Part shown: in pieces, positions 1 through 7,381 of the stretch
Layout of the letters: each line of letters begins with the position of its first letter
Position numbering within the stretch: the first letter of the stretch is position 1
Assembly (NCBI GenBank): GCA_031276135.1
Contig: JAISNR010000137.1
Coordinates: forward strand, 1 to 49,341
Source: Eubacteriales Family XIII. Incertae Sedis bacterium
Lineage (GTDB): Bacteria > Bacillota > Clostridia > Peptostreptococcales > Anaerovoracaceae
Direction of reading: 5' to 3'
Length of the DNA stretch: 49,341 nt
The notes under the pieces: model-generated
Database searches by the model: none
What the model was told of the DNA's origin: nothing
The model's input: only the letters and a program-made list of their open reading frames with translations
Position numbers and translations under genes: made by a program

Positions 1-406
1 CGCGATCCCCTGCCTTGGGAACGAATCTCTTGTCGCCGTTGTTCGGCACGGTCAAAACGCCCTCGGGGGCGACCGGCGCGCCCGATGACTGCGCCGGGAG
101 AGAGGAAACCGCCTCCGGCCCGTAACCGGTTCCTGTGTCGATCAGGATGCGGTTGTTCGCGCCGTCCCACGTCACGCCGAAGTCCTTGCCGCCCGGTTTG
201 AGCTTTTCGGAGATGTCGCGCAACCCGAAGTAATGCGCGCCTTCGACGACATAGCCTTTCAGATCGACCGTTTGCCCGTCGATCACGACGGCGGCCGTTT
301 TCGGCCCCGCCGCGACGCCGGCCGCAAACACCGCCCCGACGGCGCCGAACAACAATGCTCCGCAGAGGAATCCCGCCGCAAATTTGAATATCCCTTTGTT
401 TTTCAT
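1..406 (-). CDS. Secreted stalk-domain (copper amine oxidase N-like) protein, 3' part cut by window edge
   Basis: The frame opens with ATG at 406 after a GGGGG purine run and stays open to the window edge, giving 135 codons. Residues 1 to about 33 form a signal peptide: a basic MKNK start, a hydrophobic core and an AxA-type end. The next 55 residues fit the copper amine oxidase N-terminal-like 'stalk' fold, with VVIDGQTV, then YFGLRDISEKL, then VTWD and ILIDTG. Such domains occur on Gram-positive surface proteins and are not enzymatic alone. The sortase gene lies directly upstream, so this may be a surface protein of the element. The C-terminal domain and any sorting signal are outside the window. 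Confidence 0.75.
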   Translation of the reverse strand, partial: MKNKGIFKFAAGFLCGALLFGAVGAVFAAGVAAGPKTAAVVIDGQTVDLKGYVVEGAHYFGLRDISEKLKPGGKDFGVTWDGANNRILIDTGTGYGPEAVSSLPAQSSGAPVAPEGVLTVPNNGDKRFVPKAGDR

Positions 407-557
407 AAAATGAAGCCCCCTTCACACGCGGTCGAACGCAAGAAAACATCTTTTGCATCCTTATTGTACCGGGAATCCCCTGCGGCGCCAATCGCAAAAT
501 TCAAAAAAGGTTCCGAATTTACGCGTTTGCGGCCGTTTTGCGGCACGGGTTTATCCG

Positions 558-1349
558 TCAGATTTGTTTTCCTTGCGCCAGCCACCTGTGCGCGGCTTCG
601 TTTTCCACGCAGGTTATGAGGGTCAAAATGTTCTCCGCCGACCAAGAAAGAGCGGAGGCGTCCGTTTCGGATATCTTTTCCTTCCTGTAAATTTCGTAGG
701 TTCTCGTGCCGTATTTCGTCTCATAGACGATCCTGTCCCCGGGTTCGAGGCCTTTCACGAAGTCGAAATACGGCCATGCGCCGCGATTGTGGCCGCACAG
801 CGCCACATTTCCGTCCCACGCGGAGGTTGCCGAAAAATGCCCCGCGCCTTTTTTCAGATTGTCCTCGCTTTCCCCTTCGTAAACGGCGACTGTCTTGCCG
901 GTTTTGAGGATATGCAGCGTGCCTATGCTCCCGTCCTCATATTGCCAAGGCGCGACGCTTCGCGCAAGCACGGGCGATATCCGCGCGGACGATCCGATTG
1001 TGACGCCGCTCCCGCCGGGCGCGTAATCTTCGCCGCCCGCCTGCGGCAAATCTTGCGTCTCTGCGGCGAATCCGCTTTCGCGGAGGTTGCCGTGGTACGG
1101 GCTCGACGGTTCCGTGGGGATGTCGCCCGAAAAAACGCCGTAAGGCGGCGGCAGGAGCGCGGCGTCCTTGTTGCGGCGGATGTTTTCGCCCATGGGATCG
1201 GGCGCGACGGGTTCGTCCGTGCTTGTCGCGCGTCCAAACTCGGCGAGCGTGTCCGCCCCGCTTTCAAAGGCGTAATCGGCGGCAAGCGCGGGCGCGGCGA
1301 GGCTTGCGCACACGGCGAAGCTCAGAATTGCGATGATCGGTTTTCTCAT
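558..1349 (-). CDS. Sortase (class D-like cysteine transpeptidase)
   Basis: The gene encodes 263 residues. A signal peptide or membrane anchor covers residues 1-23 (ALAA cleavage-like end), followed by a variable stretch to about 115. The sortase domain has the catalytic histidine in CGHNRG (His187), the cysteine in TLITC (Cys247) and an arginine eight residues later (Arg255), the usual His-Cys-Arg set. Sortases join surface proteins to peptidoglycan or to each other outside the membrane. AAGGAG sits seven bases before ATG 1349. The neighbours are a stalk-domain protein and a membrane-anchored surface protein, so it probably displays element-encoded surface proteins. The class is a guess from the TLxTC motif. 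Confidence 0.88.
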   Translation of the reverse strand: MRKPIIAILSFAVCASLAAPALAADYAFESGADTLAEFGRATSTDEPVAPDPMGENIRRNKDAALLPPPYGVFSGDIPTEPSSPYHGNLRESGFAAETQDLPQAGGEDYAPGGSGVTIGSSARISPVLARSVAPWQYEDGSIGTLHILKTGKTVAVYEGESEDNLKKGAGHFSATSAWDGNVALCGHNRGAWPYFDFVKGLEPGDRIVYETKYGTRTYEIYRKEKISETDASALSWSAENILTLITCVENEAAHRWLAQGKQI

Positions 1350-1394
1350 GGTATGCTCCTTGCGTAATACACGGTGTGTTCGATGCGATCGATG

Positions 1395-2321
1395 TCAACC
1401 GCTTTCGACAATCGCACCTTTCAGGCGTTCCTCGGCGAGCCGGCAATAATCGGGGTTCAGATCGATGCCGATGTACCGTCTGCCGAGCCGAAGCGCAACC
1501 TCGCCGGTCGTGCCGCTGCCGAAAAACGGATCGAGAACAACGCCGCCCGGCGGACAACCCGCGAGGATGCAGGGCGTGATCAGTTCCGGCGGATAAACGG
1601 CGAAGTGCGCTCCGCGATAGGATTTCGTGCTCACCGTCCACACATCGCGAAGATTGCGCGTGTCCGCGAGCTTTGTTTCGACTCCCGCGCGGTTCGGGCG
1701 AGGTTTGTTGAAGGTCTGAACCGTTTGACCAAAAGCGGCGCGCGCGTATTTGTGTTCCGGCGACACCGCGCGATTCATTCTCGCGTGCGTGCCCGCCGCG
1801 ACGGGTTGCGCGACGGCGGCCCGGTCATAATGATATTTTAGCGATTTGGACAGCAGAAAGACATTCTCATGGGAGCGAGCGGGCCTGTCGCGGCAGCTTT
1901 CGGGAACCGGGTTCGGTTTTTGCCATATGATCGAGCTCCGCAGATACCAACCGTCGTCCCGCAGGGCGAACGCAAGCGCCCACGGAATGCCGACCAGATC
2001 TTTCGGCTTGATGCCGCTTTGCCCGCTTCCGGCTTTCCGCGAACGCTTTTCCTTTGTGACCCCTTTGCCGTTTCCGGCGTAAGAATCGGCTATCACAATC
2101 CACAGCGTCCCGTCGCCGCGCAGCACGCGCCGCACTTCGCGAAACGCCTCCGCAAGCCGGGCGACGTATTCGGCCGGCGTCCGCTCAAGCCCGATCTGTC
2201 CTTTCGCTCCGTAGTCGCGCAGGCCGTAATAAGGCGGCGAGACGACGCAACAATTGACGCTCTCGGAAGGCATTGTTTTCAGCGTTTCCAATGCGTCTCC
2301 GCAAATGATTTTTCCGTTCAT
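1395..2321 (-). CDS. Site-specific DNA methyltransferase, beta class (N4-cytosine or N6-adenine)
   Basis: The product has 308 residues. The catalytic motif IV, VVSPPYYGLRDYG, comes first (about residues 27-39). The cofactor motif DPFFGSGTTGEVALRLG follows near the C-terminus, then GIDLNPDYC. This order defines the beta class, and SPPY is common in m4C and some m6A enzymes. Between them, about residues 90-250, lies the putative target recognition region. No restriction enzyme gene adjoins it, so it is likely an orphan methylase that marks the element's DNA. It starts at ATG 2321 after GGGAGAGG. It belongs to a set of methyltransferases spread through the element. The recognition sequence cannot be read from the protein. 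Confidence 0.9.
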   Translation of the reverse strand: MNGKIICGDALETLKTMPSESVNCCVVSPPYYGLRDYGAKGQIGLERTPAEYVARLAEAFREVRRVLRGDGTLWIVIADSYAGNGKGVTKEKRSRKAGSGQSGIKPKDLVGIPWALAFALRDDGWYLRSSIIWQKPNPVPESCRDRPARSHENVFLLSKSLKYHYDRAAVAQPVAAGTHARMNRAVSPEHKYARAAFGQTVQTFNKPRPNRAGVETKLADTRNLRDVWTVSTKSYRGAHFAVYPPELITPCILAGCPPGGVVLDPFFGSGTTGEVALRLGRRYIGIDLNPDYCRLAEERLKGAIVESG

Positions 2322-2332
2322 GCGCCTCTCCC

Positions 2333-3655
2333 TTAAAAATCAACCTCAAACCGATATTCGCCTCCGCCGTCGCCGGTCACGATGTGCCGCAATTCTCCGG
2401 CGCCGAAGTTTACCGTGACAGTCTTGCCGGAAAGCGATTTTGCCGCGAGAAAATCAAGCACAAGGACAAAGCTGCCGGTGGCCGCCTTGTCCGCGAACGG
2501 CGTCAGGTCGATCACGGGATTTCCGGCCGTGACCCGCGTCTTTCCGATGAACGCGCACTTTCCGCCTTTGAGATTGTGGACTTTCACGTTCTTGCGCAGG
2601 AAAAAGAAGAACACGGCGCCTCCCAAGAGTCCCGCGCCGGCCGCCGCTCCCCCCGCCGCGGACAAAGGAACCGCCGGTTCGTCCGCGCCGTCCTCCGGCG
2701 CGGACGGCGTTCCCATGAAGTACGCCGTGCAAACGGTCTTGCCGGAAACAATCTTCGCAACCGTGCCTTTGTATTCCGCCGCGACGACGTAGCCCGTGAC
2801 GGTCGTCGATGTGCCCGTGCGCGAATACACGGCGACGGCGGTAAAGTGCCCGGGCACGTCCGCATAGTCGATGCTTTCAAGATTCCCCGCGCGCCAATCG
2901 ACATTCGTGAGCGTGTAAGTCCGGCCCCCGTCGTCAATCGTTTTCGGAATGAGCGACGTGTCGCTTTCGGACAGGCGCGGATACTCCCTTGTTATATTTT
3001 TGGTGAATCCGGTCGTTTTCGTACCCGCCGTTTCCGCTTTGACGCTTGAAACATCAAGCGTCAGGACGCCCGCGAAGCCGTCGTCGGTCGTGAAATCGAG
3101 CGTCGGCGCGAGCAAAGGCAGGATTTTGTCAAGCTCCTTTGTGTCGGTGTTCAGCGTCACCGTTTCGGTGTGCTCCCGCGTTTCGGCGGCGGCCGTCTCA
3201 TTTTTGAGGATGTCGGTAAGGTCGTACCGCCATCCGTCGAGTTCAAAGCTCTCGCGGGCTATGCCTTCGGGCGATTCCTCCGCGCCGAGTTCGTAGGTCT
3301 TTACAATCCATCTTGAGCCGTTTTCCTCGATTCCGCGCACGTCGGAGGGATAAAGCGCCGCGATTTTCCGGACGGGTTCGGACTCGGCATCGGGTTTTGG
3401 CGGCGGACCCTCAGATGCGAATGTCGGCGGCGGGAGCGTTTCGGCGCTTCCCGGCGCCGCCTGCGGCGCCGCGGGCGTGACCGCCGCCGCGCCGGGCACG
3501 GACGGCGGCGCTCCGCCGTGCAATGCGTCCAGCGTGTCCGATTTCGTTTCCGCGGACGTTTCCCGCGTTTCGGCGGCGAACGTCTGCGCCCCGCCGAAAA
3601 GCAGCATGGCGGCAAGCGTCAGAAGCGCCGCCCCTCTTGCGATTGTGCGTCTCAT
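2333..3655 (-). CDS. Membrane-anchored surface protein with a cytoplasmic C-terminal domain, unknown function
   Basis: The product has 440 residues. A signal peptide (about 1-28, ending TFAA) is followed by a Pro/Ala/Glu-rich spacer. A large extracellular part extends to about 325. A hydrophobic helix (about 327-352, with FFFFLRKN at its inner edge) precedes a C-terminal segment of about 85 residues, predicted beta-rich and cytoplasmic. I do not recognise a named family. It resembles the surface or adhesion-like proteins that accompany conjugation genes in Clostridia. Its ATG overlaps the stop of the upstream gene (ATGA), so translation is coupled. There is no LPxTG-like tail, so it is not an obvious sortase substrate. 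Confidence 0.7.
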   Translation of the reverse strand: MRRTIARGAALLTLAAMLLFGGAQTFAAETRETSAETKSDTLDALHGGAPPSVPGAAAVTPAAPQAAPGSAETLPPPTFASEGPPPKPDAESEPVRKIAALYPSDVRGIEENGSRWIVKTYELGAEESPEGIARESFELDGWRYDLTDILKNETAAAETREHTETVTLNTDTKELDKILPLLAPTLDFTTDDGFAGVLTLDVSSVKAETAGTKTTGFTKNITREYPRLSESDTSLIPKTIDDGGRTYTLTNVDWRAGNLESIDYADVPGHFTAVAVYSRTGTSTTVTGYVVAAEYKGTVAKIVSGKTVCTAYFMGTPSAPEDGADEPAVPLSAAGGAAAGAGLLGGAVFFFFLRKNVKVHNLKGGKCAFIGKTRVTAGNPVIDLTPFADKAATGSFVLVLDFLAAKSLSGKTVTVNFGAGELRHIVTGDGGGEYRFEVDF

Positions 3656-4353
3656 TGTTCAGATTCCTCCGATTCTTCTCGATTTTGTTCTTGAAATTCG
3701 GCCAATCCGTCTTTTGCCCAAGCGGGCAAGCGTCCGATGTCGGCCGCCCCGTGAAAATCCTCGCGGTCAAAGCGGGCTTTTTCTCCGTCAAAGACGTTGG
3801 TGACGTACAGCGCCCGTCCCATCGCGTCGGGGCTTGTGCCAAACCCGCCGCCGTCCGCGATCCACAACTGATTTTCCGGCTCAAGAGCCCAAGGCGCCAA
3901 CACGGAGGCGTTCAGTATCAGCAATTTGTCGGAATAGTCGCCGTTCTCGCTGCCTTTGACGCAATCGTTTTTGCGCAGCATGGGGTGCATGTCCGTTATT
4001 GCCGTTTGAACGGTCGCTTGATCCAAGCCCATGGAGCAAACGGGTTTGTCCATCCGCACGGCGGCGCGCAGCTCTCTTTGCATATCCTCGGATATGCGAT
4101 CCCCGGCGACCCAAAGCTCGTCGCATTTTGACAGCAGAGCAAGGTCCATGCGCAATTCTTGCTCCCGATCCTCCGACTTGTTGCCGTCGAGGTAGGGGAA
4201 ATTTCCTGCGGGCGCAATCGGAACGATTTTCGTGCCCGTCAACCGCCCGAGGCGATAGGCTTCCCCGCAGGCTTCAAGCGCCGCGCGGCGGTTTCTCTCC
4301 GTTTCCTCCGGCGTGTCCGCGCGGTAAGGCGCGGAGATGTACACGAGTTTCAT
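3652..4353 (-). CDS. Nucleoside deoxyribosyltransferase-like protein with an extra C-terminal domain
   Basis: The product has 233 residues. Residues 1 to about 110 match the nucleoside 2-deoxyribosyltransferase-like fold: MKLVYISAPYRAD at the start, a central region with EDREQELRMDLALLSKCDELWVAGD, and ISEDMQREL. In that family the fold binds nucleosides or nucleotides. Small relatives in phages and mobile elements usually lack a known substrate. Residues about 125-215 form a second domain (ENQLWIADGGGFG, SPDAMGRALYV) of a kind often seen alone in Clostridia elements and unknown to me by name. The end is acidic and Glu-rich. It overlaps the genes on both sides by four bases. Confidence 0.65.
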   Translation of the reverse strand: MKLVYISAPYRADTPEETERNRRAALEACGEAYRLGRLTGTKIVPIAPAGNFPYLDGNKSEDREQELRMDLALLSKCDELWVAGDRISEDMQRELRAAVRMDKPVCSMGLDQATVQTAITDMHPMLRKNDCVKGSENGDYSDKLLILNASVLAPWALEPENQLWIADGGGFGTSPDAMGRALYVTNVFDGEKARFDREDFHGAADIGRLPAWAKDGLAEFQEQNREESEESEQ

Positions 4354-4463
4354 GGGCGGTCCTCCGAATCGTTCGGATCAAGATCGGCGCCGATGTTTGC
4401 GCGTTCCGAGTTTGCGCGGAACTTATCGGCGCTTCCGCGAAGTTCGTCCGTGTTTCTTGTCAT
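4350..4463 (-). CDS. Small protein of 37 residues, translationally coupled
   Basis: ATG 4463 is preceded by AAAGGAAAG at good spacing, and the frame ends with TGA overlapping the ATG of the next gene (ATGA at 4350-4353). The peptide starts MTRNTDELRG and is charged and hydrophilic, with no membrane segment. The overlap and ribosome binding site are the main support. It may be a real small protein or a leader that couples translation of the deoxyribosyltransferase-like gene. No function is known to me. Confidence 0.55.
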   Translation of the reverse strand: MTRNTDELRGSADKFRANSERANIGADLDPNDSEDRP

Positions 4464-4488
4464 AAACTCTTTCCTTTCATTTTAAGCG

Positions 4489-4725
4489 TCAGCCTCCGAA
4501 AAACGCACTGCGGGCAATATCAAAGAGCATGTCCCGCAAAGGTTTGTTGATCAGCGTCGTCAGGCCGACGCAGGAGAGCGCCGTCGCCGCCGCATACAAA
4601 ACGGCGGCAAACAGTTTTCCGAAAAAAACCACCGCCGCGCCCGCGCCCCCGTGTGTCGGCACGGGCACGGATCCCACGCCTCCGATTTGTTTTTGCCGCC
4701 TGTAATCCTCATAGAAACCGCGCAT
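4489..4725 (-). CDS. Small membrane protein, unknown
   Basis: The product has 78 residues. A basic N-terminus (MRGFYEDYRRQKQ) is followed by a Gly/Ala-rich linker and a hydrophobic segment at about residues 31-58 that can cross the membrane once. It starts with ATG at 4725, directly after the stop of the TadZ-like gene, with GGAGGTGAATT before it as a strong ribosome binding site. It lies in the transfer operon and may be a minor membrane component, but I recognise no family. Confidence 0.6.
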   Translation of the reverse strand: MRGFYEDYRRQKQIGGVGSVPVPTHGGAGAAVVFFGKLFAAVLYAAATALSCVGLTTLINKPLRDMLFDIARSAFFGG

Positions 4726-4728
4726 AAT

Positions 4729-5883
4729 TCACCTCCGTTTCCCAAAAAATCCTTTTTTGTCCTTGCGATCAGGCTCGGAAGCCGCCACGTTTTCAATCGT
4801 CAAAAAATCCCCGAAAACGTCTTTGAACATTTCCAAATTCACGCCCGACGCGAAGGGGTGGGGCGCGTATTCGGAGAAGTGCGTCTTGTATCCGCCCATC
4901 AGCGCGCGTATGCCGTCCATCTCTTTGAACGGGGCGTGGTTCAGGATGAAGCGAACGTCCCTGCGGCCCTCCGTTGCCTCGAACACGGCGGCATACGCAT
5001 CCGTTTCCCACGCTTTCACGCCTCCGACGACGAGTTTTATGTCTTTTGTCAGGAACGACGACGGTTCAAGCTCGCCGAAACGCCCGAAGTCGAAGATCAA
5101 GAAATCATAGCCGGCCGTCACAATCTCCGGCAATTTGAAGTCAAAATACATGTCCGTGCCCTCAAATTGCAACAAATGTTTGCGTTCGTTGGCATTGACG
5201 GCGCGGACGCGGGCGAGGCTCACGATGTCGCGCCTCTCGTTGGCTTCGAGAAAGCACGCTTTAAACCCCGCGTCGTTCAGGAATTTCGCCGTCAGCAGCG
5301 CGTGGTGCGTCGCGCCGATGTGCGGCTGCGTGCCGCAAACGGCGACCGTCAGGAATTGTTTGTGCTTTTTGAAATCCCTGTTGGCGACGATTCTCTCTCG
5401 CGTCGGCGGCGGGCGGGGAACGGCGGCCTTTGTCTGTGTTTCTCCGGGCGCGGGGCCGTCCTCCGCGCGGACGGCCCGGGCGGACTTTTCGACTTTGAAC
5501 GACATTGCTTCGTCCCTCGTCATGCCGGCGGTGAGGCATTTTTTGAACGTGCCGTCCGAGAGATCCGTCACAACGTCGTACACGCCCATGTCGAACAGCC
5601 GGGCGAAAATCGGACTGCCCGCGGGCTCGCGGTCGGCGACGACGATCACGCGCGTTTCGGGGTACATGGCCATGAACGCCCCGATTGCCTCCGCGACTTC
5701 GTCCGTCGTGTCTTTCAACGCGGACAGATCGACGACAAAGCGGCTCGCGTGAGAAAAATCGGCGGAAGCGCCGATCACCAGCTTTTTCAGCCCGTCGGTT
5801 CGCACCTTCGTCACGATGAGGTACAGCTTGTCGCATATTTCGTCGGGAAGGTCGGGCCGCAATTCGGACACATAAACAATCAA
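4729..5883 (-). CDS. TadZ/CpaE-like protein: receiver-like domain plus degenerate MinD/ParA-type P-loop domain
   Basis: With the TTG start at 5883 the product has 384 residues. GGAGGTGAT lies seven bases before it and the codon overlaps the stop of the MT-A70 gene. Residues 1 to about 125 look like the atypical receiver domain of CpaE/TadZ (MIVYVSEL, VIVVADREPAG, MGVYDVVTDL). Residues about 185-370 form a MinD/ParA-like fold. The Walker A region reads GTQPHIGATHHALLTAKFL and lacks the usual lysine. Later strands include FLIFDFGRFG and RFILNHAP. TadZ proteins localise pilus or secretion machines at the inner membrane. Here it sits in a type IV secretion operon, so it may position the transfer apparatus; that is inference. 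Confidence 0.68.
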   Translation of the reverse strand: MIVYVSELRPDLPDEICDKLYLIVTKVRTDGLKKLVIGASADFSHASRFVVDLSALKDTTDEVAEAIGAFMAMYPETRVIVVADREPAGSPIFARLFDMGVYDVVTDLSDGTFKKCLTAGMTRDEAMSFKVEKSARAVRAEDGPAPGETQTKAAVPRPPPTRERIVANRDFKKHKQFLTVAVCGTQPHIGATHHALLTAKFLNDAGFKACFLEANERRDIVSLARVRAVNANERKHLLQFEGTDMYFDFKLPEIVTAGYDFLIFDFGRFGELEPSSFLTKDIKLVVGGVKAWETDAYAAVFEATEGRRDVRFILNHAPFKEMDGIRALMGGYKTHFSEYAPHPFASGVNLEMFKDVFGDFLTIENVAASEPDRKDKKGFFGKRR

Positions 5884-6437
5884 GAATAAATCACCTCCGA
5901 AAGCGCGTCGCGCATGTCCCTGCCGTCGATTTCGTTTCCGAGCGCATCCCAACCCTCGGTGCGTTCGCGGGCGAACAGTTCCACGCGCGGAACGTCGCCC
6001 ATGAGTTCCGCGATGCGTTCGCGAACGCATCCCGGTTTTTTGCTGTGCCGCTCAAGCGGCGAAACCACAATCTGACGAACGCTTTTGGAAATCCGCTTGG
6101 GACGCCCGCGCGCGGCAAGCAGACAGACCTCGGCGTTGGCGCGCGTCCAGTGGCCGAGCCCGACGAAGAACCCCGGCGATTTTCTGTTGGTTTTCAGCCA
6201 AACGAACGCGCAGGTCCTGTATTTGAATCCCCACGCCTCAATCACGTCGAGACAGTCAAACAGATTCGGGAACGTCGCCCACATAAAGAGAACGCAATCG
6301 TTGTCGGCGATTTCGGCCACGGGCAGCGCGCAAAGTTCGGCGGTTGTCATGGTTTCGTAGTGGTTCTTGGCGACGCTCCTGTTTGCGCCGCGCTCGCTCC
6401 ATACCCTGTACGACCAAGGACAGTCCGCGAGTATCAC
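5880..6437 (-). CDS. MT-A70 family adenine methyltransferase
   Basis: The MT-A70 signature is clear. The catalytic motif is ILADCPWSY (DPPW in most members; here the second residue is Cys), followed by YETMT, LFMWATF, FVWLK, RPKRISKSVRQIV, HSKKP and VELFAR. The family transfers methyl from S-adenosylmethionine to N6 of adenine, and prokaryotic members act on DNA. The annotated start is GTG 6437, which gives 185 residues. A better ribosome site (AAAGGGGTGATC) points to an AUC codon at 6452, giving an IKKYGVILADCPW start that matches the usual MKKY-type beginning. The gene overlaps the TadZ-like gene by four bases. No endonuclease is adjacent. Confidence 0.88.
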   Translation of the reverse strand: MILADCPWSYRVWSERGANRSVAKNHYETMTTAELCALPVAEIADNDCVLFMWATFPNLFDCLDVIEAWGFKYRTCAFVWLKTNRKSPGFFVGLGHWTRANAEVCLLAARGRPKRISKSVRQIVVSPLERHSKKPGCVRERIAELMGDVPRVELFARERTEGWDALGNEIDGRDMRDALSEVIYS

Positions 6438-6514
6438 TCCGTACTTTTTGATAAACGATCACCCCTTTTTTGTTTGACGCGGCATCGTGACGGCATCGGC
6501 GCGTCGGACTCTCG

Positions 6515-7351
6515 TCACGGTCGCGCGCCGAGGATCCAAAACGGCCCGCCCGCCCCGGCGTCTTTCCGTGCCTCGTCCAAGATGACGCTCAAATCCCATG
6601 CCTCCTCGCTTCGGCTCTTGCTCGCGGGATCGGCCACGAGTATTTTGCCTTCGGCGGTCACGCCGCGCAGAACAATGAAATGCCCGCCCTTTGTGAAATG
6701 TCCGGCCGTCATGATGGCGACGATCAGCTTGCCCGCGGCGAGCGCGTCAACGATTTTTTGCGCGTCGCTCTTTCCCGCAAAGTCCACCGTCAGCCCGAAA
6801 TGCGCCGCGCCTTCCGGTATCAGACTGTGGTAGCTGCCGTTCCCCTCGCATTTGTGGCCGTTTCGGTACGCCCAATCCGCCGTTTGCACAGGGTCAACCG
6901 TCCGGCCGGACAGCGTTGAAACGGCGATGGCCAGCGAGGTCGGGCCGCAGCCGGAGGAACCGATTGTGCCCAGCCTGCCGTAAGGCGCGTCGCTCCACCG
7001 CGAATCGAACTGATTGTAATAAAGGACGGGCGTCGCGCCGTCCGTGAACGTCACGCCCTCGTAGCTCACTCCGTTTCCGTCCGGGCGGTCGGGGTCTGAG
7101 GGGTCGATGTATTGGTCGTAGCCGTGTTCCGCGCGCACGAAGCGCACCGCGTCGCGGCCGCTTCCCGAGAAAAAATCGTCCAACAGTTGCAGCGGCATGG
7201 TGAGAACATGAAAGAACAGAGCGACGATCAGCACAAAAGCCGCCAACGGAGCGACGGCGATCGCAATGACATTTCGCCGCGCGTCCTCGTCCGACAAAAC
7301 GGAAACGGCGGCTTTCGCCGCCAAGCCGACGGTCCTCGGGTTGACAATCAC
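6515..7351 (-). CDS. Membrane-anchored C39-type cysteine peptidase (VirB1-like role)
   Basis: The product has 278 residues, with GTG start 7351 behind GGGAGGTGA. One transmembrane helix lies at about residues 28-52. The C39-like peptidase domain covers about 105-275, with YYNQFDSRW, the catalytic Cys in GSSGCGPTSLA, His in GGHFIVLRGV and Asp in VADPAS. In Gram-positive conjugation systems a cell-wall or peptide-cleaving enzyme anchored outside the membrane opens the wall for the transfer channel. Placement directly after virB4 in the operon fits that role. Most related elements use a CHAP or NlpC/P60 plus lysozyme-like enzyme, so the substrate here is uncertain. Confidence 0.82.
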   Translation of the reverse strand: MIVNPRTVGLAAKAAVSVLSDEDARRNVIAIAVAPLAAFVLIVALFFHVLTMPLQLLDDFFSGSGRDAVRFVRAEHGYDQYIDPSDPDRPDGNGVSYEGVTFTDGATPVLYYNQFDSRWSDAPYGRLGTIGSSGCGPTSLAIAVSTLSGRTVDPVQTADWAYRNGHKCEGNGSYHSLIPEGAAHFGLTVDFAGKSDAQKIVDALAAGKLIVAIMTAGHFTKGGHFIVLRGVTAEGKILVADPASKSRSEEAWDLSVILDEARKDAGAGGPFWILGARP

Positions 7352-7381
7352 AAGGCGTCACCTCCCGTGCGGAACAGACGC

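Noticed and set aside
5884..6030. A 49-residue N-terminal extension of the TadZ-like protein
   Set aside because: It is Arg/His/Gly-rich and overlaps the MT-A70 gene. The TTG at 5883 has a strong GGAGGTGAT site.
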